64,000 nucleotides of DNA from Pseudomonas fluorescens (GCF_000730425.1 NZ_CP008896.1:620001-684000); one strand, 5' to 3'; positions 52,327 through 62,288 are shown, counted from the first letter of the stretch. The notes: generated by a model not told the origin, from the letters alone. Program-made: numbers and translations.

Positions 52327-53349
52327 ATGACATATGCCATTGCCCTGAGCTTCGAGGATGGGGTAACCCGTTTTATCGACTGCAAGGTGGGGGAGAAGGT
52401 ACTCGATGCCGCTTTCCGCCAACGTATCAACCTGCCCATGGACTGTTCGGACGGTGTCTGCGGCACTTGCAAATGCCGCTGTGAAACCGGCGCCTATGAC
52501 TTGGGCGACGACTATATCGAAGACGCCCTGAGTGCGGACGAAGCCCAGGAACGCCAGGTGCTGACCTGCCAGATGGTGCCGCACTCCGATTGTGTGATTG
52601 CCGTACCGGTGCCATCGAGCGCCTGCAAGACCGGCACCACGTCGTTTGCCGCGACGTTGCTTGGCATGACTCGCCATGCCGATGCCGCATTGGAAGTGAG
52701 TTTCCAATTGGATCAGGCTCCGCTGTTCCTGCCTGGCCAGTATGTGAACATCGGCGTGCCCGACAGTGGGCAGACGCGCTCCTATTCCTTCAGCAGCCGC
52801 CCTGGTGAGACCCACGCCAGTTTTCTGATCAAACATGTGCCGGGCGGGTTGATGAGCGGCTGGCTGGAGCGTGCCCAGCCGGGCGACAGCGTGCCGATCA
52901 CCGGGCCGTTGGGGAGTTTTTACTTGCGTGAGGTAGTGCGGCCACTGTTGTTGTTGGCGGGCGGCACCGGCCTGGCGCCGTTTCTGTCGATGCTGGAAGT
53001 GCTGGCCCAGCGTGGGGAAACCCGGCCGATTACCCTGATCTATGGGGTGACACGGGATCAGGACCTGGTGTTGGTCGAGGCCCTGGAGGCCTTCGCCGGG
53101 CGGCTGCCCGACCTCACTGTCGTTACCTGCGTGGCCGACCCGCAGAGCACGCACCTGCGCCAGGGCTATGTCACCCAGCATATGGCCAGCGAGGTGCTCA
53201 ACGGCGGCGATATCGACGTTTACCTGTGTGGGCCGCCGCCGATGGTCGATGCGGTGCGCCAGCACTTCAAGAGCCTGGGGCTGAGCCCTGCCAGTTTCCA
53301 TTACGAGAAATTCACCCCCAACGTTGTCGCCAGCTCTGATGCGGCCTGA
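52327..53349 (+). CDS. benC: Benzoate dioxygenase reductase
   Basis: A 340-residue electron-transfer protein with three domains. The N-terminal plant-type [2Fe-2S] ferredoxin uses C40, C45, C48 (MDCSDGVCGTCKCR) and C81 (LTCQM). The FAD domain (about residues 105-205) has RSYSFSS, and the NAD domain has LLLAGGTGLAPFLSML and ends with CGPPPMVDAVRQH. It passes electrons from NADH via FAD and the iron-sulphur centre to the BenA Rieske site. It starts 10 bp after benB and is followed by benD 10 bp later. Length is a few residues above the usual 336. Confidence 0.94.
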   Translation: MTYAIALSFEDGVTRFIDCKVGEKVLDAAFRQRINLPMDCSDGVCGTCKCRCETGAYDLGDDYIEDALSADEAQERQVLTCQMVPHSDCVIAVPVPSSACKTGTTSFAATLLGMTRHADAALEVSFQLDQAPLFLPGQYVNIGVPDSGQTRSYSFSSRPGETHASFLIKHVPGGLMSGWLERAQPGDSVPITGPLGSFYLREVVRPLLLLAGGTGLAPFLSMLEVLAQRGETRPITLIYGVTRDQDLVLVEALEAFAGRLPDLTVVTCVADPQSTHLRQGYVTQHMASEVLNGGDIDVYLCGPPPMVDAVRQHFKSLGLSPASFHYEKFTPNVVASSDAA

Positions 53350-53359
53350 GGAAATCAGC

Positions 53360-54121
53360 ATGAACCCACGTTTTGACCGCAAGGTTGCGCTGGTCACCGG
53401 CGGCGCCCAGGGCATCGGCCGGCGCGTTGTTGAGCGTTTGCTGGAAGAGGGGGCCTGGGTGGTTGCAGTCGATCGCTCGGAACTTGTGCACGAACTGCAG
53501 CACGCACGGGTGCTGACCTTGATCGCCGACCTGGAGCAGCACGCCGAGTGTGCCCAGGTGATGGCCGCTGCCAAGGTGCGTTTCGGGCGCATCGATATCC
53601 TCGTCAACAATGTTGGCGGGACTATCTGGGCCAAGCCCTTCGAGTACTACACCCAGGCGCAGATCGAAGCCGAGGTGCGCCGTTCGCTGTTCCCCACGCT
53701 GTGGTGCTGCCATTGCGTGCTGCCCTACATGCTGGAGCAGGGCAGCGGCGCCATCGTCAATGTGTCTTCGGTTGCCACGCGCGGGGTCAATCGGGTGCCG
53801 TATGGCGCAGCCAAGGGCGGGGTCAATGCCCTGACCGCCTGCCTGGCCCTGGAGACCGCCGGCAGCGGGATTCGCGTCAATGCCACGGCACCCGGCGGCA
53901 CCGAGGCCCCGCCGCGCCGCATCCCGCGCAATACCCAGCCCCAGAGCGAGCAGGAGCGCGTGTGGTACCAGCAGATTGTCGACCAGACCCTTGATAGCAG
54001 CCCGATGAAGCGTTACGGCAGCATCGACGAGCAAGCGGGCGCGATCCTGTTCCTGGCTTCTGACGAGGCCTCCTATATCACCGGCGTGACCTTGCCGGTA
54101 GGAGGTGGCGACCTCGGCTGA
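53360..54121 (+). CDS. benD: Benzoate cis-diol dehydrogenase BenD
   Basis: A 253-residue short-chain dehydrogenase. It has the NAD loop LVTGGAQGIGRRV (residues 11-23), LVNNVGGTIW, the catalytic Ser in NVSSVATRG and YGAAKGG (YxxxK). The NVGG variant instead of NNAG is characteristic of BenD/XylL. It oxidises and decarboxylates the benzoate cis-diol to catechol with NAD+. The ATG at 53360 follows TGAGGAAATCAGC; an upstream ATG at 53324 would overlap benC and spoil the family start. It is the fourth gene of the operon. The product, catechol, needs the ortho (cat) pathway encoded elsewhere. Confidence 0.93.
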   Translation: MNPRFDRKVALVTGGAQGIGRRVVERLLEEGAWVVAVDRSELVHELQHARVLTLIADLEQHAECAQVMAAAKVRFGRIDILVNNVGGTIWAKPFEYYTQAQIEAEVRRSLFPTLWCCHCVLPYMLEQGSGAIVNVSSVATRGVNRVPYGAAKGGVNALTACLALETAGSGIRVNATAPGGTEAPPRRIPRNTQPQSEQERVWYQQIVDQTLDSSPMKRYGSIDEQAGAILFLASDEASYITGVTLPVGGGDLG

Positions 54122-54174
54122 TTCGCCTTTACCAGCAGACATTGACTCACAACAACAATAAAGAGAGCACTGCC

Positions 54175-55509
54175 ATGCGTACCCATGACGTCCATTCGAT
54201 TATCGATAATGCACCGTTCAACCGTTTTCACTGGCTGATCGTCAGCCTGTGCGCCTTGCTGTTGATCTTTGACGGCTATGACTTGTTTATCTACGGCGTG
54301 GTCCTGCCGTCGATCATGCGCGAGTGGGGCCTGACGCCCTTGCAGGCCGGGGCGCTCGGTAGTTATGCGCTGTTCGGCATGATGTTCGGCGCGTTGATCT
54401 TCGGCACCCTGGCGGACCGCTTCGGGCGCAAGAAAGGCATCGTCTTTTGTTTCGCGCTGTTCAGCCTCGCCACGGTGTTCAACGGCTTTGCCAGCAGCCC
54501 CACTGAATTCGGTATCTGGCGCTTTATCGCCGGGCTCGGTTGCGGCGGGCTGATGCCCAACGCGGCGGCGCTGATCAACGAATATGCGCCGAAGAAAGTG
54601 CGCAGCACGTTGATGGCCTTCATGTTCAGCGGCTATTCCCTTGGTGGCATGCTCGCCGCCAGCGTGGGGATCTTCATGCTGCCGGCCTACGGCTGGTCGT
54701 CGATGTTTTTCGTGGCGGTCATCCCGCTGCTGCTGTTGCCGTTGATTGTGCTGTGGCTGCCCGAGTCCATTGGTTTTCTGATTCGCCAGGGGCGGGTGGA
54801 GCAGGCACGAGCGCTGCTGGCACGCCTGGCGCCGGATACGCCGATCGGCCCTGGGGATGAACTGCTCATCACTGACGTCAAGAGCAAGGGGGCGTCGGTG
54901 GTGGAGCTGTTCCGCCATGGCCTGGCCGTGCGCACAGCGATGATCTGGACCGCGTTTTTCTGTTGCCTGCTGATGGTCTATGCCTTGAGTTCGTGGTTGC
55001 CCAAGCTGATGGCCGGGGCGGGTTACAGCCTGGGGTCGAGCCTGTCGTTCCTGATTGCATTGAACCTGGGGGGCATGGCCGGGGCGCTGATCGGTGGGCG
55101 CCTGGGGGATCGGCTGAACCTGGTGAAAGTGGTGATCAGCTTTTTTGCCGCCGCCGTGGTCTCCATCAGCCTGTTGGGCATCAACAGCCCGATGCCGGTC
55201 CTGTACCTGCTGATCTTTATCGCAGGGGCCACCACCATCGGCACGCAAATCCTCCTGTATGCGGGAGCGGCGCAACTCTATGGCTTGTCGATTCGTGCCA
55301 CCGGCCTGGGTTGGGCCTCCGGCATCGGGCGCAATGGCGCTATCGTCGGCCCGTTGTTGGGCGGCGCGCTGATGGCGATCGAACTGCCCCTGCAGCTGAA
55401 TTTCATGGCCTTTGCCATCCCCGGAGCCATTGCAGCGCTGGCGATGACGGTGTTCGCCCTCAACGAGCGACGCATCCGTATTACCTTGCCCGCGGCCCAG
55501 GCGCTGTAA
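54175..55509 (+). CDS. benK: Benzoate MFS transporter BenK
   Basis: A 444-residue, 12-segment MFS carrier of the aromatic acid:H+ symporter family. The family hallmark in helix 1 is [17 protein letters not shown], with the Asp residues needed for transport in BenK/PcaK, and the helix 2-3 loop is [27 protein letters not shown] closes the first half. It takes up benzoate together with protons across the inner membrane. The ATG at 54175 has AAGAGAG upstream; a TTG at 54142 would add eleven polar residues and is less likely. It lies about 50 bp after benD and is most likely in the same operon. Confidence 0.92.
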   Translation: MRTHDVHSIIDNAPFNRFHWLIVSLCALLLIFDGYDLFIYGVVLPSIMREWGLTPLQAGALGSYALFGMMFGALIFGTLADRFGRKKGIVFCFALFSLATVFNGFASSPTEFGIWRFIAGLGCGGLMPNAAALINEYAPKKVRSTLMAFMFSGYSLGGMLAASVGIFMLPAYGWSSMFFVAVIPLLLLPLIVLWLPESIGFLIRQGRVEQARALLARLAPDTPIGPGDELLITDVKSKGASVVELFRHGLAVRTAMIWTAFFCCLLMVYALSSWLPKLMAGAGYSLGSSLSFLIALNLGGMAGALIGGRLGDRLNLVKVVISFFAAAVVSISLLGINSPMPVLYLLIFIAGATTIGTQILLYAGAAQLYGLSIRATGLGWASGIGRNGAIVGPLLGGALMAIELPLQLNFMAFAIPGAIAALAMTVFALNERRIRITLPAAQAL

Positions 55510-55549
55510 CGGCCCCAACCTGTCGATAATAAAAACAAAGAGCACCGAC

Positions 55550-56797
55550 ATGAGCACACAACGTATCTGGCTTTCCCTGCTAGGGCTGCCCTTTGCGGCA
55601 ACGGCGGGCGAGGGTGGTTTTTTCGCGGGTTCCACGGCCACCTTGCAGGCCCGCAACTATTACTTCAGCCGCGATTTTTCCGACATCGTCGGCACCAACC
55701 CGCAGTCCAAGGCCCAGGAGTGGGGCCAGGGCTTTATTCTTACCTACAAGTCCGGTTACACCCCAGGCCCGGTGGGCTTTGGCCTGGATGCGCTGGGCAC
55801 GCTGGGCCTGAAGCTCGACAGCAGCCCGGACCGGGTCAACACCGGCCTGCTGCCGGTCAAGGACGATGGCCGCGCCGCCGACGACTACAGCCGCCTGGGC
55901 CTGGCTTTCAAGGCGCGCCTGTCCAGGAGCGAATTGAAGGTTGGCGAGTTGCAGCCGAACCTGCCGGTGCTGGCTTTCAGCGACATTCGCCTGCTGCCGC
56001 CCAGTTACCAGGGGCTGAGCCTCAGTTCCAGTGAAATCACAGGCCTCACCCTGCAGGCCGGGCACCTGGCCACCACCAGCCTGCGCAACGAGGCCGGTGA
56101 CTCGAAGATGATCGCGATGCTCGGCCATGTGCCACAGCGCGGGGCGAAGAGCGATGCGTTCAACTATGCCGGCGGCGACTACACCTTCAACCGTGAGCGC
56201 ACCAGCGTCAGCCTGTGGCATGGCCAGTTACAAGACATCTACGCCCAGGACTTTATCGGCTTCAAGCACAGCCAGCCGTTCGGGACATGGGTACTGGGCG
56301 TCAACCTGGGGTACTACACTGCGCGGGAGGATGGCGAGCAGTTGCTCGGCAACATCGACAACCAGGCGTTTTTCTCGCTGCTGTCGGCCAAGCGTGGTGG
56401 GCATACCTTTTATGCCGGTTATCAGGCGATGTATGGCGACAGCGCCTTCCCACGGGTCTTTGCCAATGTCACGCCGCTGGGCAACGAAGTGCCCACCTAT
56501 GAGTTCGCCTATACCGACGAGCGCTCCTGGCAGGTGCGCCATGACTACAACTTCGCGGCATGGGGGATTCCGGGGCTGAGCACAACCGTGCGTTACATCA
56601 CCGGCGACAACGTGAATACCGGTGGCGGATACGAGGGCAGGGACCGCGAGCGCGACCTGGATATCGGTTATGCCGTGCAAAGCGGCGTGCTGAGTGGCTT
56701 GGGGATCCGGCTGCGCAATGTCATGGCACGCTCAAACTACCGCAGCGATATCAATGAGAACCGGTTGATCCTCAGCTACACCTGGACGCTGCTCTAG
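55550..56797 (+). CDS. benF: BenF, OprD-family benzoate porin
   Basis: A 415-residue outer-membrane porin of the OprD (OccK) family. After a short signal peptide (residues 1 to about 19, ending ATAG) come the strand-rich [12 protein letters not shown], the [19 protein letters not shown] stretch and [15 protein letters not shown], all typical of OprD family members. The C terminus ends in a strand with [11 protein letters not shown], whose last residues fit the outer-membrane beta-barrel signal. Placement after benK matches BenF, which lets benzoate through the outer membrane. It begins 41 bp after the benK stop, with AAAGAGCACC as a ribosome binding site, and is the last gene of the module. 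Confidence 0.9.
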   Translation: MSTQRIWLSLLGLPFAATAGEGGFFAGSTATLQARNYYFSRDFSDIVGTNPQSKAQEWGQGFILTYKSGYTPGPVGFGLDALGTLGLKLDSSPDRVNTGLLPVKDDGRAADDYSRLGLAFKARLSRSELKVGELQPNLPVLAFSDIRLLPPSYQGLSLSSSEITGLTLQAGHLATTSLRNEAGDSKMIAMLGHVPQRGAKSDAFNYAGGDYTFNRERTSVSLWHGQLQDIYAQDFIGFKHSQPFGTWVLGVNLGYYTAREDGEQLLGNIDNQAFFSLLSAKRGGHTFYAGYQAMYGDSAFPRVFANVTPLGNEVPTYEFAYTDERSWQVRHDYNFAAWGIPGLSTTVRYITGDNVNTGGGYEGRDRERDLDIGYAVQSGVLSGLGIRLRNVMARSNYRSDINENRLILSYTWTLL

Positions 56798-56893
56798 GGG
56801 CTGCCCTGGCGACGTGTTTATATCGTTTAGTAATGGGTGTAGGATTTTTTACTCTCTCCTTTAACCGTGGAGCTGCGTGTGGAACCCATAACG

Positions 56894-57838
56894 ATGAACC
56901 CGGAAATTGATCCTCAACCCGTGTGTAGCCCGATTACCAGCAGCGCCATTTTCATGGTCGCCACACTCGCCCCTGGCGATGAGGCGGCCAACACCGTTCG
57001 CGAGTGGTGCGGCGATATTGCAGCCCTGACGCGCTCCGTGGGCAAGCGTGTGCCTGATGGCAACCTGACCTGCGTGTGCGGCTTTGGCTCCACCGCCTGG
57101 GATGCGCTGTTCGGTAGCCCGCGCCCGGCCTCTCTGCACCCGTTTCAGGCAGTCGGGGTCGCCGGGCGCATGGCGGTCGCGACCCCTGGGGATGTGCTGC
57201 TGCACATTCGCGCCGACCGCATGGACCTGTGTTTTGAACTGGCCACGCAAATCATGGCGGCCCTGGGCGATGCGGTGACCGTGGTGGATGAGGTCCAGGG
57301 TTTCCGCAATTTTGATATGCGCAGCATCATCGGCTTTGTCGATGGCACCGAGAACCCCACCGGGCGCAAGGCCGTGGGCTTCACCATCGTCGGTGAGGAA
57401 GACCCGGCATTCAGGGGTGGCAGCTATGTGCTGGTGCAGAAGTACCTGCACAACATGAGTGCCTGGAACGCCCTGTCCACCGAGGCCCAGGAGCGGGTGA
57501 TCGGGCGCACCAAACTGTCGGATATCGAATTGGGCGATGAGGTCAAGCCGAGCAACTCCCACAGCGCCTTGACCACCATCACCGAGGATGGCGAGGAGGT
57601 GAAAATCCTGCGTGACAACATGCCATTCGGCCGGCCCGGGGCGGGGGAGTTCGGAACGTACTTCATCGGCTATGCCCGTTCGCCACAGCCGCTGGAGAGG
57701 ATGCTGGCGAACATGTTTGTCGGCCAGCCCGCCGGCAACTATGACCGGCTGCTGGATTTCAGTACGGCGGTCACCGGCAGCTTGTTTTTCGTGCCGTCGG
57801 CGGATCTGCTGGAGGAATTGGCTGAGCGGGAGCCCTAA
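56894..57838 (+). CDS. Cytoplasmic Dyp-type haem peroxidase
   Basis: A 314-residue Dyp-type peroxidase without signal peptide, in the YfeX-like size range. The GxxDG signature is in IGFVDGTENPTG (about residue 152), the proximal haem His candidate is in SNSHSALTTI and the distal Arg region is in KILRDNMPFG. These enzymes use H2O2 to oxidise dyes or phenolics, and cytosolic ones may serve porphyrin metabolism or be packed in encapsulins; no encapsulin gene is present. I chose the ATG at 56894; a GTG at 56867 would add nine residues without a better ribosome binding site. It follows benF by about 95 bp and has no proven tie to benzoate. Confidence 0.88.
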   Translation: MNPEIDPQPVCSPITSSAIFMVATLAPGDEAANTVREWCGDIAALTRSVGKRVPDGNLTCVCGFGSTAWDALFGSPRPASLHPFQAVGVAGRMAVATPGDVLLHIRADRMDLCFELATQIMAALGDAVTVVDEVQGFRNFDMRSIIGFVDGTENPTGRKAVGFTIVGEEDPAFRGGSYVLVQKYLHNMSAWNALSTEAQERVIGRTKLSDIELGDEVKPSNSHSALTTITEDGEEVKILRDNMPFGRPGAGEFGTYFIGYARSPQPLERMLANMFVGQPAGNYDRLLDFSTAVTGSLFFVPSADLLEELAEREP

Positions 57839-57993
57839 GGCTGGCAAGGCTCATTTTGCCACTGCCGACATCAGCAACTTGCGGATCCTCCCTGTGACTG
57901 CACTTTTGGTGCCTGGCTCCAAAATCCCCACTTGTCTGGGCTTGAGGAGTATCTGGAGAGCAAGTGGGTACAGATTGCTCAGGTGACGGCCTT

Positions 57994-58908
57994 TCAGAGA
58001 CTGTCAGGATCCCCGAAAAACATCTGAATCCGCGAACGCAACCACCGCTCTCCCGGATCGTTATCCTGGGAACCGCGCCACGCCATATGTAATTCAAAAC
58101 TGCGTACCGGCAACGGCGGGTCTTCGGCGCGCAGGCCGCCGGCTGCGGTCAGGGCTTCGGCGGTGTAGTCCGGTACGGTTGCGAGGATGTCGGTGCCGGC
58201 CAGCAAGGTACCCAGGCCATTGAACTGCGGAACCGCCAGTACCACATGGCGCTTGCGATCGAGTTTTTCCAACTCTTCATCAATAAACCCGCTCAGGTCG
58301 CCGGCAAATGAAACCAGGGCGTGGGGACGGGCGCAGAAGTCGTCCAGGCTCAAGGTGCCGGGCATGCTGTCGGCGCGCAACAGTTTAGGCAGGCTGCGGC
58401 GCAACAGTTTGCGCTTGGCGTTGGCCGGCAGGTCGGCGGTGTAGCTGACGCCAATGGAGATTTCCCCGGAGGCCAGCAGGCTCGGCATCAGGATGTAATT
58501 CACGCGGCGGACCACCAGTACGATGCCCGGCGCTTCGGCACGCAGGCGTTTGAGCAGTTGCGGCAGCAAGGCAAACTCCACATCGTCCGACAGGCCGATG
58601 CGAAACACCGCGGTGCTGGTGGCTGGATCGAATTCGGCGGCGCGGCTGACGGCGGTGGAAATCGAGTCCAGGGCCGGCGAGAGCAGGGCAAAGATTTCCA
58701 CGGCCCGAGCCGTGGGCTCCATGCTGCGCCCGGTACGCACGAACAGCGGGTCATCGAACAGCCCGCGCAGGCGCGACAAGGCCGCACTGATGGCCGGCTG
58801 GCCGAGGAACAGTTTCTCGGCGGCACGGGTCACACTGCGCTCATGCATCAAGGTTTCGAATACGATCAACAGGTTCAGGTCGACACGACGCAGGTCGTTA
58901 CGGTTCAT
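57994..58908 (-). CDS. LysR-family regulator (NodD-like subgroup)
   Basis: A 304-residue LysR-type regulator. The N-terminal HTH is typical (RRVDLNLLIVFETLMHERSV, then RAAEKLFLGQPAISAALSRL), followed by LFDDPLFVRTGRSMEPTARA, as in the NodD/NahR-like group. The inducer-binding domain follows to the C terminus. I chose the ATG at 58908, which has AGGACA upstream and starts the family N terminus MNRNDLRRVD; the frame extends to 58971 without support. It diverges from the medium-chain dehydrogenase gene across about 250 bp and is its most likely regulator. The effector is unknown. Confidence 0.9.
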   Translation of the reverse strand: MNRNDLRRVDLNLLIVFETLMHERSVTRAAEKLFLGQPAISAALSRLRGLFDDPLFVRTGRSMEPTARAVEIFALLSPALDSISTAVSRAAEFDPATSTAVFRIGLSDDVEFALLPQLLKRLRAEAPGIVLVVRRVNYILMPSLLASGEISIGVSYTADLPANAKRKLLRRSLPKLLRADSMPGTLSLDDFCARPHALVSFAGDLSGFIDEELEKLDRKRHVVLAVPQFNGLGTLLAGTDILATVPDYTAEALTAAGGLRAEDPPLPVRSFELHMAWRGSQDNDPGERWLRSRIQMFFGDPDSL

Positions 58909-59155
58909 CTTGTGTCCTGGCAGATTCAGCGAACTTGACGTGAGCGGCCACATGACAACAATGGCCGGCATGAATCTTACGGGGAAAGGCTGGTACTCTG
59001 CACCGGCTAATTCAGTTTTCCTACGCCACCAAGGGTATTTTCCTAAGCGGTGGAATCAATGACAGACATGACGACTATTAATGGCGACCGGTGGCCTTGC
59101 CCCGAAAGCCCAGATAAAGTTCATGGCATTAGAGGTTACTTTGGCGAGGTTTGCG

Positions 59156-60178
59156 ATGTCCCGCACGATCCGTTTTCACAAGTTTGGTCCGGCCGAGGTG
59201 CTCAAGTGCGAAGAGCATGAAGCCACGTTGCCCGCACCGGGCGAAGTGCAGGTGCGTGTCGAAGCGATTGGCATCAGTTGGTACGACATTCTCTGGCGGC
59301 AGAACCTGGCGTCTTCCCATGCCCGCTTGCCTTCGGGCCTTGGCCATGAAATGGCCGGCGTAGTGATGGCGGTCGGCGAGGGTGTCAATGACCTGGCGGT
59401 GGGCGACAAGGTCGCCAGCTTTCCGGCCGAAAGCCCCAATGATTACCCGGTGTATGGCGAGCAGATTGTGCTGCCTCGTTCGGCCCTGACCCGTTACCCG
59501 GATGTCTTGAGCCCGGTACAGGCCAGTGTGCACTACACGCCACTGCTGATTGCCTACTTTGCCTATATCGACCTGGCACGGGTCAAGCCGGGGCAATTCG
59601 CCCTGGTGACGGACGCCAGCCATTGTGCCGGGCCTTCCTTCGTGCAACTGGGCAAGGCCCTGGGCGTGCGGGTGATCGCGGCCACCAAGTCGCCCGACGA
59701 GCGCGAATACCTGCTGTCCCTGGGTGCCGAAAAGGTCATCGTCACTGAAGAACAGGACTTGCTGATGCAAATCAACAAGTTCACGGATGGGCGGGGCGTC
59801 GACGTGGTGTTTGACGGCTTGGGCGGCCCGCAGATGTCGCTGTTGGGCGATGTCCTCGCACCCCGTGGCAGCCTGGTGCTCTATGGCCTGCAAGGTGGCA
59901 ACCAGACACCGTTCCCGGCCTGCGCAGCGTTCCAGAAGAACATTCAGTTCTTTGTGCACTGCATCGGCAACTTCACCGGCAAGCCGGAGCTGGGCATCGC
60001 CCAGGACCAGGTTGCGCTGCAACGGGCCCTGCGTGAGATCAACCAGCTGACCGCAGATGGCATGCTGGTACCGCTCAAGACTCGGGTATTTGCGTTCAGT
60101 GAGTTTGTCGATGCCCATCGTTATATGGACGAATGTCCGTGCCGCGAGCGGGTGGCGTTGCAGGTTGAAGCCGTTTGA
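59156..60178 (+). CDS. Medium-chain dehydrogenase, quinone-oxidoreductase-like
   Basis: A 340-residue MDR-superfamily protein. It has an N-terminal GroES-like domain (IRFHKFGPAEVLKCEEHEA; LGHEMAGVVMAVGEGVNDL) and a Rossmann domain that binds NADPH (residues about 140-290; FALVTDASHCAGPSFVQLGKA and VDVVFDGLGGPQ). The structural-zinc cysteine cluster and the catalytic Cys of zinc alcohol dehydrogenases are absent, so it is a zinc-free quinone-reductase/enoyl-reductase type. I chose ATG 59156, preceded by GAGG; upstream ATGs at 59123 and 59081 would add atypical residues. It diverges from a LysR regulator and ends at a strong hairpin. Confidence 0.87.
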   Translation: MSRTIRFHKFGPAEVLKCEEHEATLPAPGEVQVRVEAIGISWYDILWRQNLASSHARLPSGLGHEMAGVVMAVGEGVNDLAVGDKVASFPAESPNDYPVYGEQIVLPRSALTRYPDVLSPVQASVHYTPLLIAYFAYIDLARVKPGQFALVTDASHCAGPSFVQLGKALGVRVIAATKSPDEREYLLSLGAEKVIVTEEQDLLMQINKFTDGRGVDVVFDGLGGPQMSLLGDVLAPRGSLVLYGLQGGNQTPFPACAAFQKNIQFFVHCIGNFTGKPELGIAQDQVALQRALREINQLTADGMLVPLKTRVFAFSEFVDAHRYMDECPCRERVALQVEAV

Positions 60179-60313
60179 TCTGTGGGAATGTTCGCAAAGG
60201 GACGTTCTACCTGTGCCTGCCATGGGGCAAATACGCCATTTAGAAGGACAGGATCTACGCCTGCGCTGAGCCTGGCCCGCGGATTTTTTCCCCGCAAAAC
60301 CTGCCTTTGATGC

Positions 60314-60352
60314 CGCCGCTGCTCTGAATCCCAGAGCAGCGGCGTTTCATTT
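60314..60352 (+). terminator. Strong terminator hairpin
   Basis: CGCCGCTGCTCTG (60314-60326) and CAGAGCAGCGGCG (60332-60344) form a perfect 13-bp stem with a 5-base loop, followed by TTTCATTT. It ends the dehydrogenase transcript and opens a gap without recognised genes to 60878. Confidence 0.8.
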
Positions 60353-60472
60353 AGGGGCTGCTGCAACTACCGGCCCGGCAAGCTGCACTGGTTTTTACGC
60401 TCAGTCTGTATCTTTTAATCATCAATCAAGCGCTGATAATTGCCCGGTCACTTTCATCTCAAGGACTGAGCA

Positions 60473-60661
60473 ATGATTGCAGAAAACAAATCCAAACAGC
60501 GGCTCGCCATAACTAATCAGCTGCCTTGTATATCGACCCAAGGATATGGGGCGATAGATAGGGCTTTTAAGTGCGCGCGAACTAAACCCTATTTTTGCCG
60601 TGCGCTGTATATGTCAGATCATTCTTTATTGTATGAGTTAAAAGTCGGTAGGCGATTGTAA
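60473..60661 (+). CDS. Candidate small protein (62 aa)
   Basis: A 62-codon frame in a gap otherwise without genes. The support is a near-ideal ribosome binding site, AAGGA, seven bases before the ATG, and the lack of overlap with another gene. The product is basic, has four Cys (in PCIS, KCAR, FCRAL) and no signal peptide or membrane segment; I recognise no family. The DNA is more A/T-rich than its surroundings, so this could be a recently acquired or decaying piece. It could also be a chance frame, or a leader for the gene at 60879. Confidence 0.4.
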   Translation: MIAENKSKQRLAITNQLPCISTQGYGAIDRAFKCARTKPYFCRALYMSDHSLLYELKVGRRL

Positions 60662-60878
60662 GACGGTTCCTAGGCTTGCCTGCAGGCCTGTGTAGGCGCT
60701 TTCTTCAGCGGGTGATGGCATCTTCGCCGGGACATTCCAACTGGCGCTTTGTTGTGCGGTGCTAACATTTAGCTATCAGCTTTATCGCAACAAACGTCAA
60801 TTCCAAGTAAACAGCAGATCGGACAGGCACGCCCAATTGCTTGCCCGCAACTGACAGTTAACCTCAGGTAGTAAAGCT

Positions 60879-62288
60879 ATGAGCGCTATTCACGAACAAG
60901 CCATGAATTATGTTTACCAGCAAGTATTGCAACGGTTGCAAGGCTATTTCTCGCGAGCGGAGCGCACTGCACTTCAGTTGTTGATTCAACGGTTGATTGT
61001 GGCCGCAGGCGGCATCGAGCAGATCGGTGACTACAAAGTGCTGGTCGCCCATGGGGGCGGCAAAGGCAGTAGTCACGCCCTGGCCTTCCTGCGTGCCGCC
61101 CAACTGACCATCGCCGGGCGTGCGCCGCGCAGTTTTCAATTGCGCGTGGCAACCCTGCGCCATACCGGGATGACACAAACTGCGCTGGACAGCATTCATC
61201 GAGGCTACAGCGCCTTGTTTTTCCATGATGACCCCAGGGTCGAGCTGTTGATGGTGGAAAACCAGGAAGTTTTCCCCTTCAACCACCTGCGCCCGGCTTC
61301 CACGGGGGGCCAGGATATTGGCCGACGCAATATGTTGATGGTCGGGCACATGAGCTCGGGGGATATCCGCGCCAGTTTGTGCAACGACGGCTATTTGTCC
61401 CTGGGGGATTTCTATCGTCGTATCACGGCATGGGACGGCGGGGTGCACGCTCTGGTCAGCAGTGATTCGCCGCGCAAGCAGAATCAATATCTGGCGTGGC
61501 TGGCCAGGACCACGCGAACAGCGGGCATGAAAGGTCATTCCGGACGGCCATTGGCGCTCAACGCCTTGTTCGCCCGCATGGATGATTGCAGCACCGATTA
61601 CTACCGCAAGGTTTATGGTGAGCATTACGCGGCACAGGATGCTTCCTCCAAGGAGGTGCATCGTCATCTGGCCTACATCGGTGTGGCCGACCTGTTTCGC
61701 GCAACGGGGCAGGACTGTACGGTATTGCTCAATGAATTCATGGGCTACAGGCAGGATGAGCTCGCCTTTCAGTTCAGCGCCCCGGCCTACGCCAACCCGC
61801 TATTGATGGCCCACTTGCATGGCTTGCATGCGCAGATGCTGCTGGGCCTGGATTATCAGCAGGGTGTCGCACAGTTCCTTGACCAGGCCATCGGCTTTAT
61901 GCGCCGTAAAAATATCCCGGAATTGCTGATTGCCCAGGCCGGCACCAGGGACGGGCGCATGTTAGCGGCGACCTATGCCCGTGAGTTCTTTGGCCTGGAA
62001 GAAAACCAACTGGTCTGTCTGTTGTTTTCACCGTTTATTCGGCAAGGACAGCGCCTGGAGGCTTTCTTGCGCCGTTGCCACCCCGGCATGCTGGTGGCAC
62101 TGCCCGAACTGCATAAGGCCCTTCAGGGCAAACCCTCGGCAGAACTGGTCCAGCATTGGATTGTCGACACCAGCGGTTTACCCCTGGTGCTTTTGCAGCA
62201 TCTGTATGGCACCGACGTCGCAGCCAATGCCGCTTCTATCAACAGCGAGGAGCCGACCACCGAGCCGTACGGCGTGTCAGGACGCTGA
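60879..62288 (+). CDS. Unrecognised 469-residue protein
   Basis: I do not recognise the family. The protein is soluble (no signal peptide, no clear membrane segment), with a helical N terminus followed by YKVLVAHGGGKGSSHALAF, a glycine-rich loop at residues 53-70 that resembles a nucleotide- or phosphate-binding turn but lacks a classic Walker A. It also has FFHDDPRVELLMVENQEVFP, a central DDCSTDYYRKVYGEHYAA, and C-terminal helices. About 12 His and several Asp are scattered, so a metal enzyme is possible. It is followed after 43 bp by a MocR-type regulator on the same strand, suggesting a two-gene unit. The ATG at 60879 has AGGTAG at eleven bases. Confidence 0.7.
   Translation: MSAIHEQAMNYVYQQVLQRLQGYFSRAERTALQLLIQRLIVAAGGIEQIGDYKVLVAHGGGKGSSHALAFLRAAQLTIAGRAPRSFQLRVATLRHTGMTQTALDSIHRGYSALFFHDDPRVELLMVENQEVFPFNHLRPASTGGQDIGRRNMLMVGHMSSGDIRASLCNDGYLSLGDFYRRITAWDGGVHALVSSDSPRKQNQYLAWLARTTRTAGMKGHSGRPLALNALFARMDDCSTDYYRKVYGEHYAAQDASSKEVHRHLAYIGVADLFRATGQDCTVLLNEFMGYRQDELAFQFSAPAYANPLLMAHLHGLHAQMLLGLDYQQGVAQFLDQAIGFMRRKNIPELLIAQAGTRDGRMLAATYAREFFGLEENQLVCLLFSPFIRQGQRLEAFLRRCHPGMLVALPELHKALQGKPSAELVQHWIVDTSGLPLVLLQHLYGTDVAANAASINSEEPTTEPYGVSGR

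Noticed and set aside
54073..55656. A 527-codon leftward open frame across benK
   Set aside because: It is antisense to benK, is dominated by Arg/Gln/His/Asp runs, and spans two gene boundaries; benK is well supported on the other strand.
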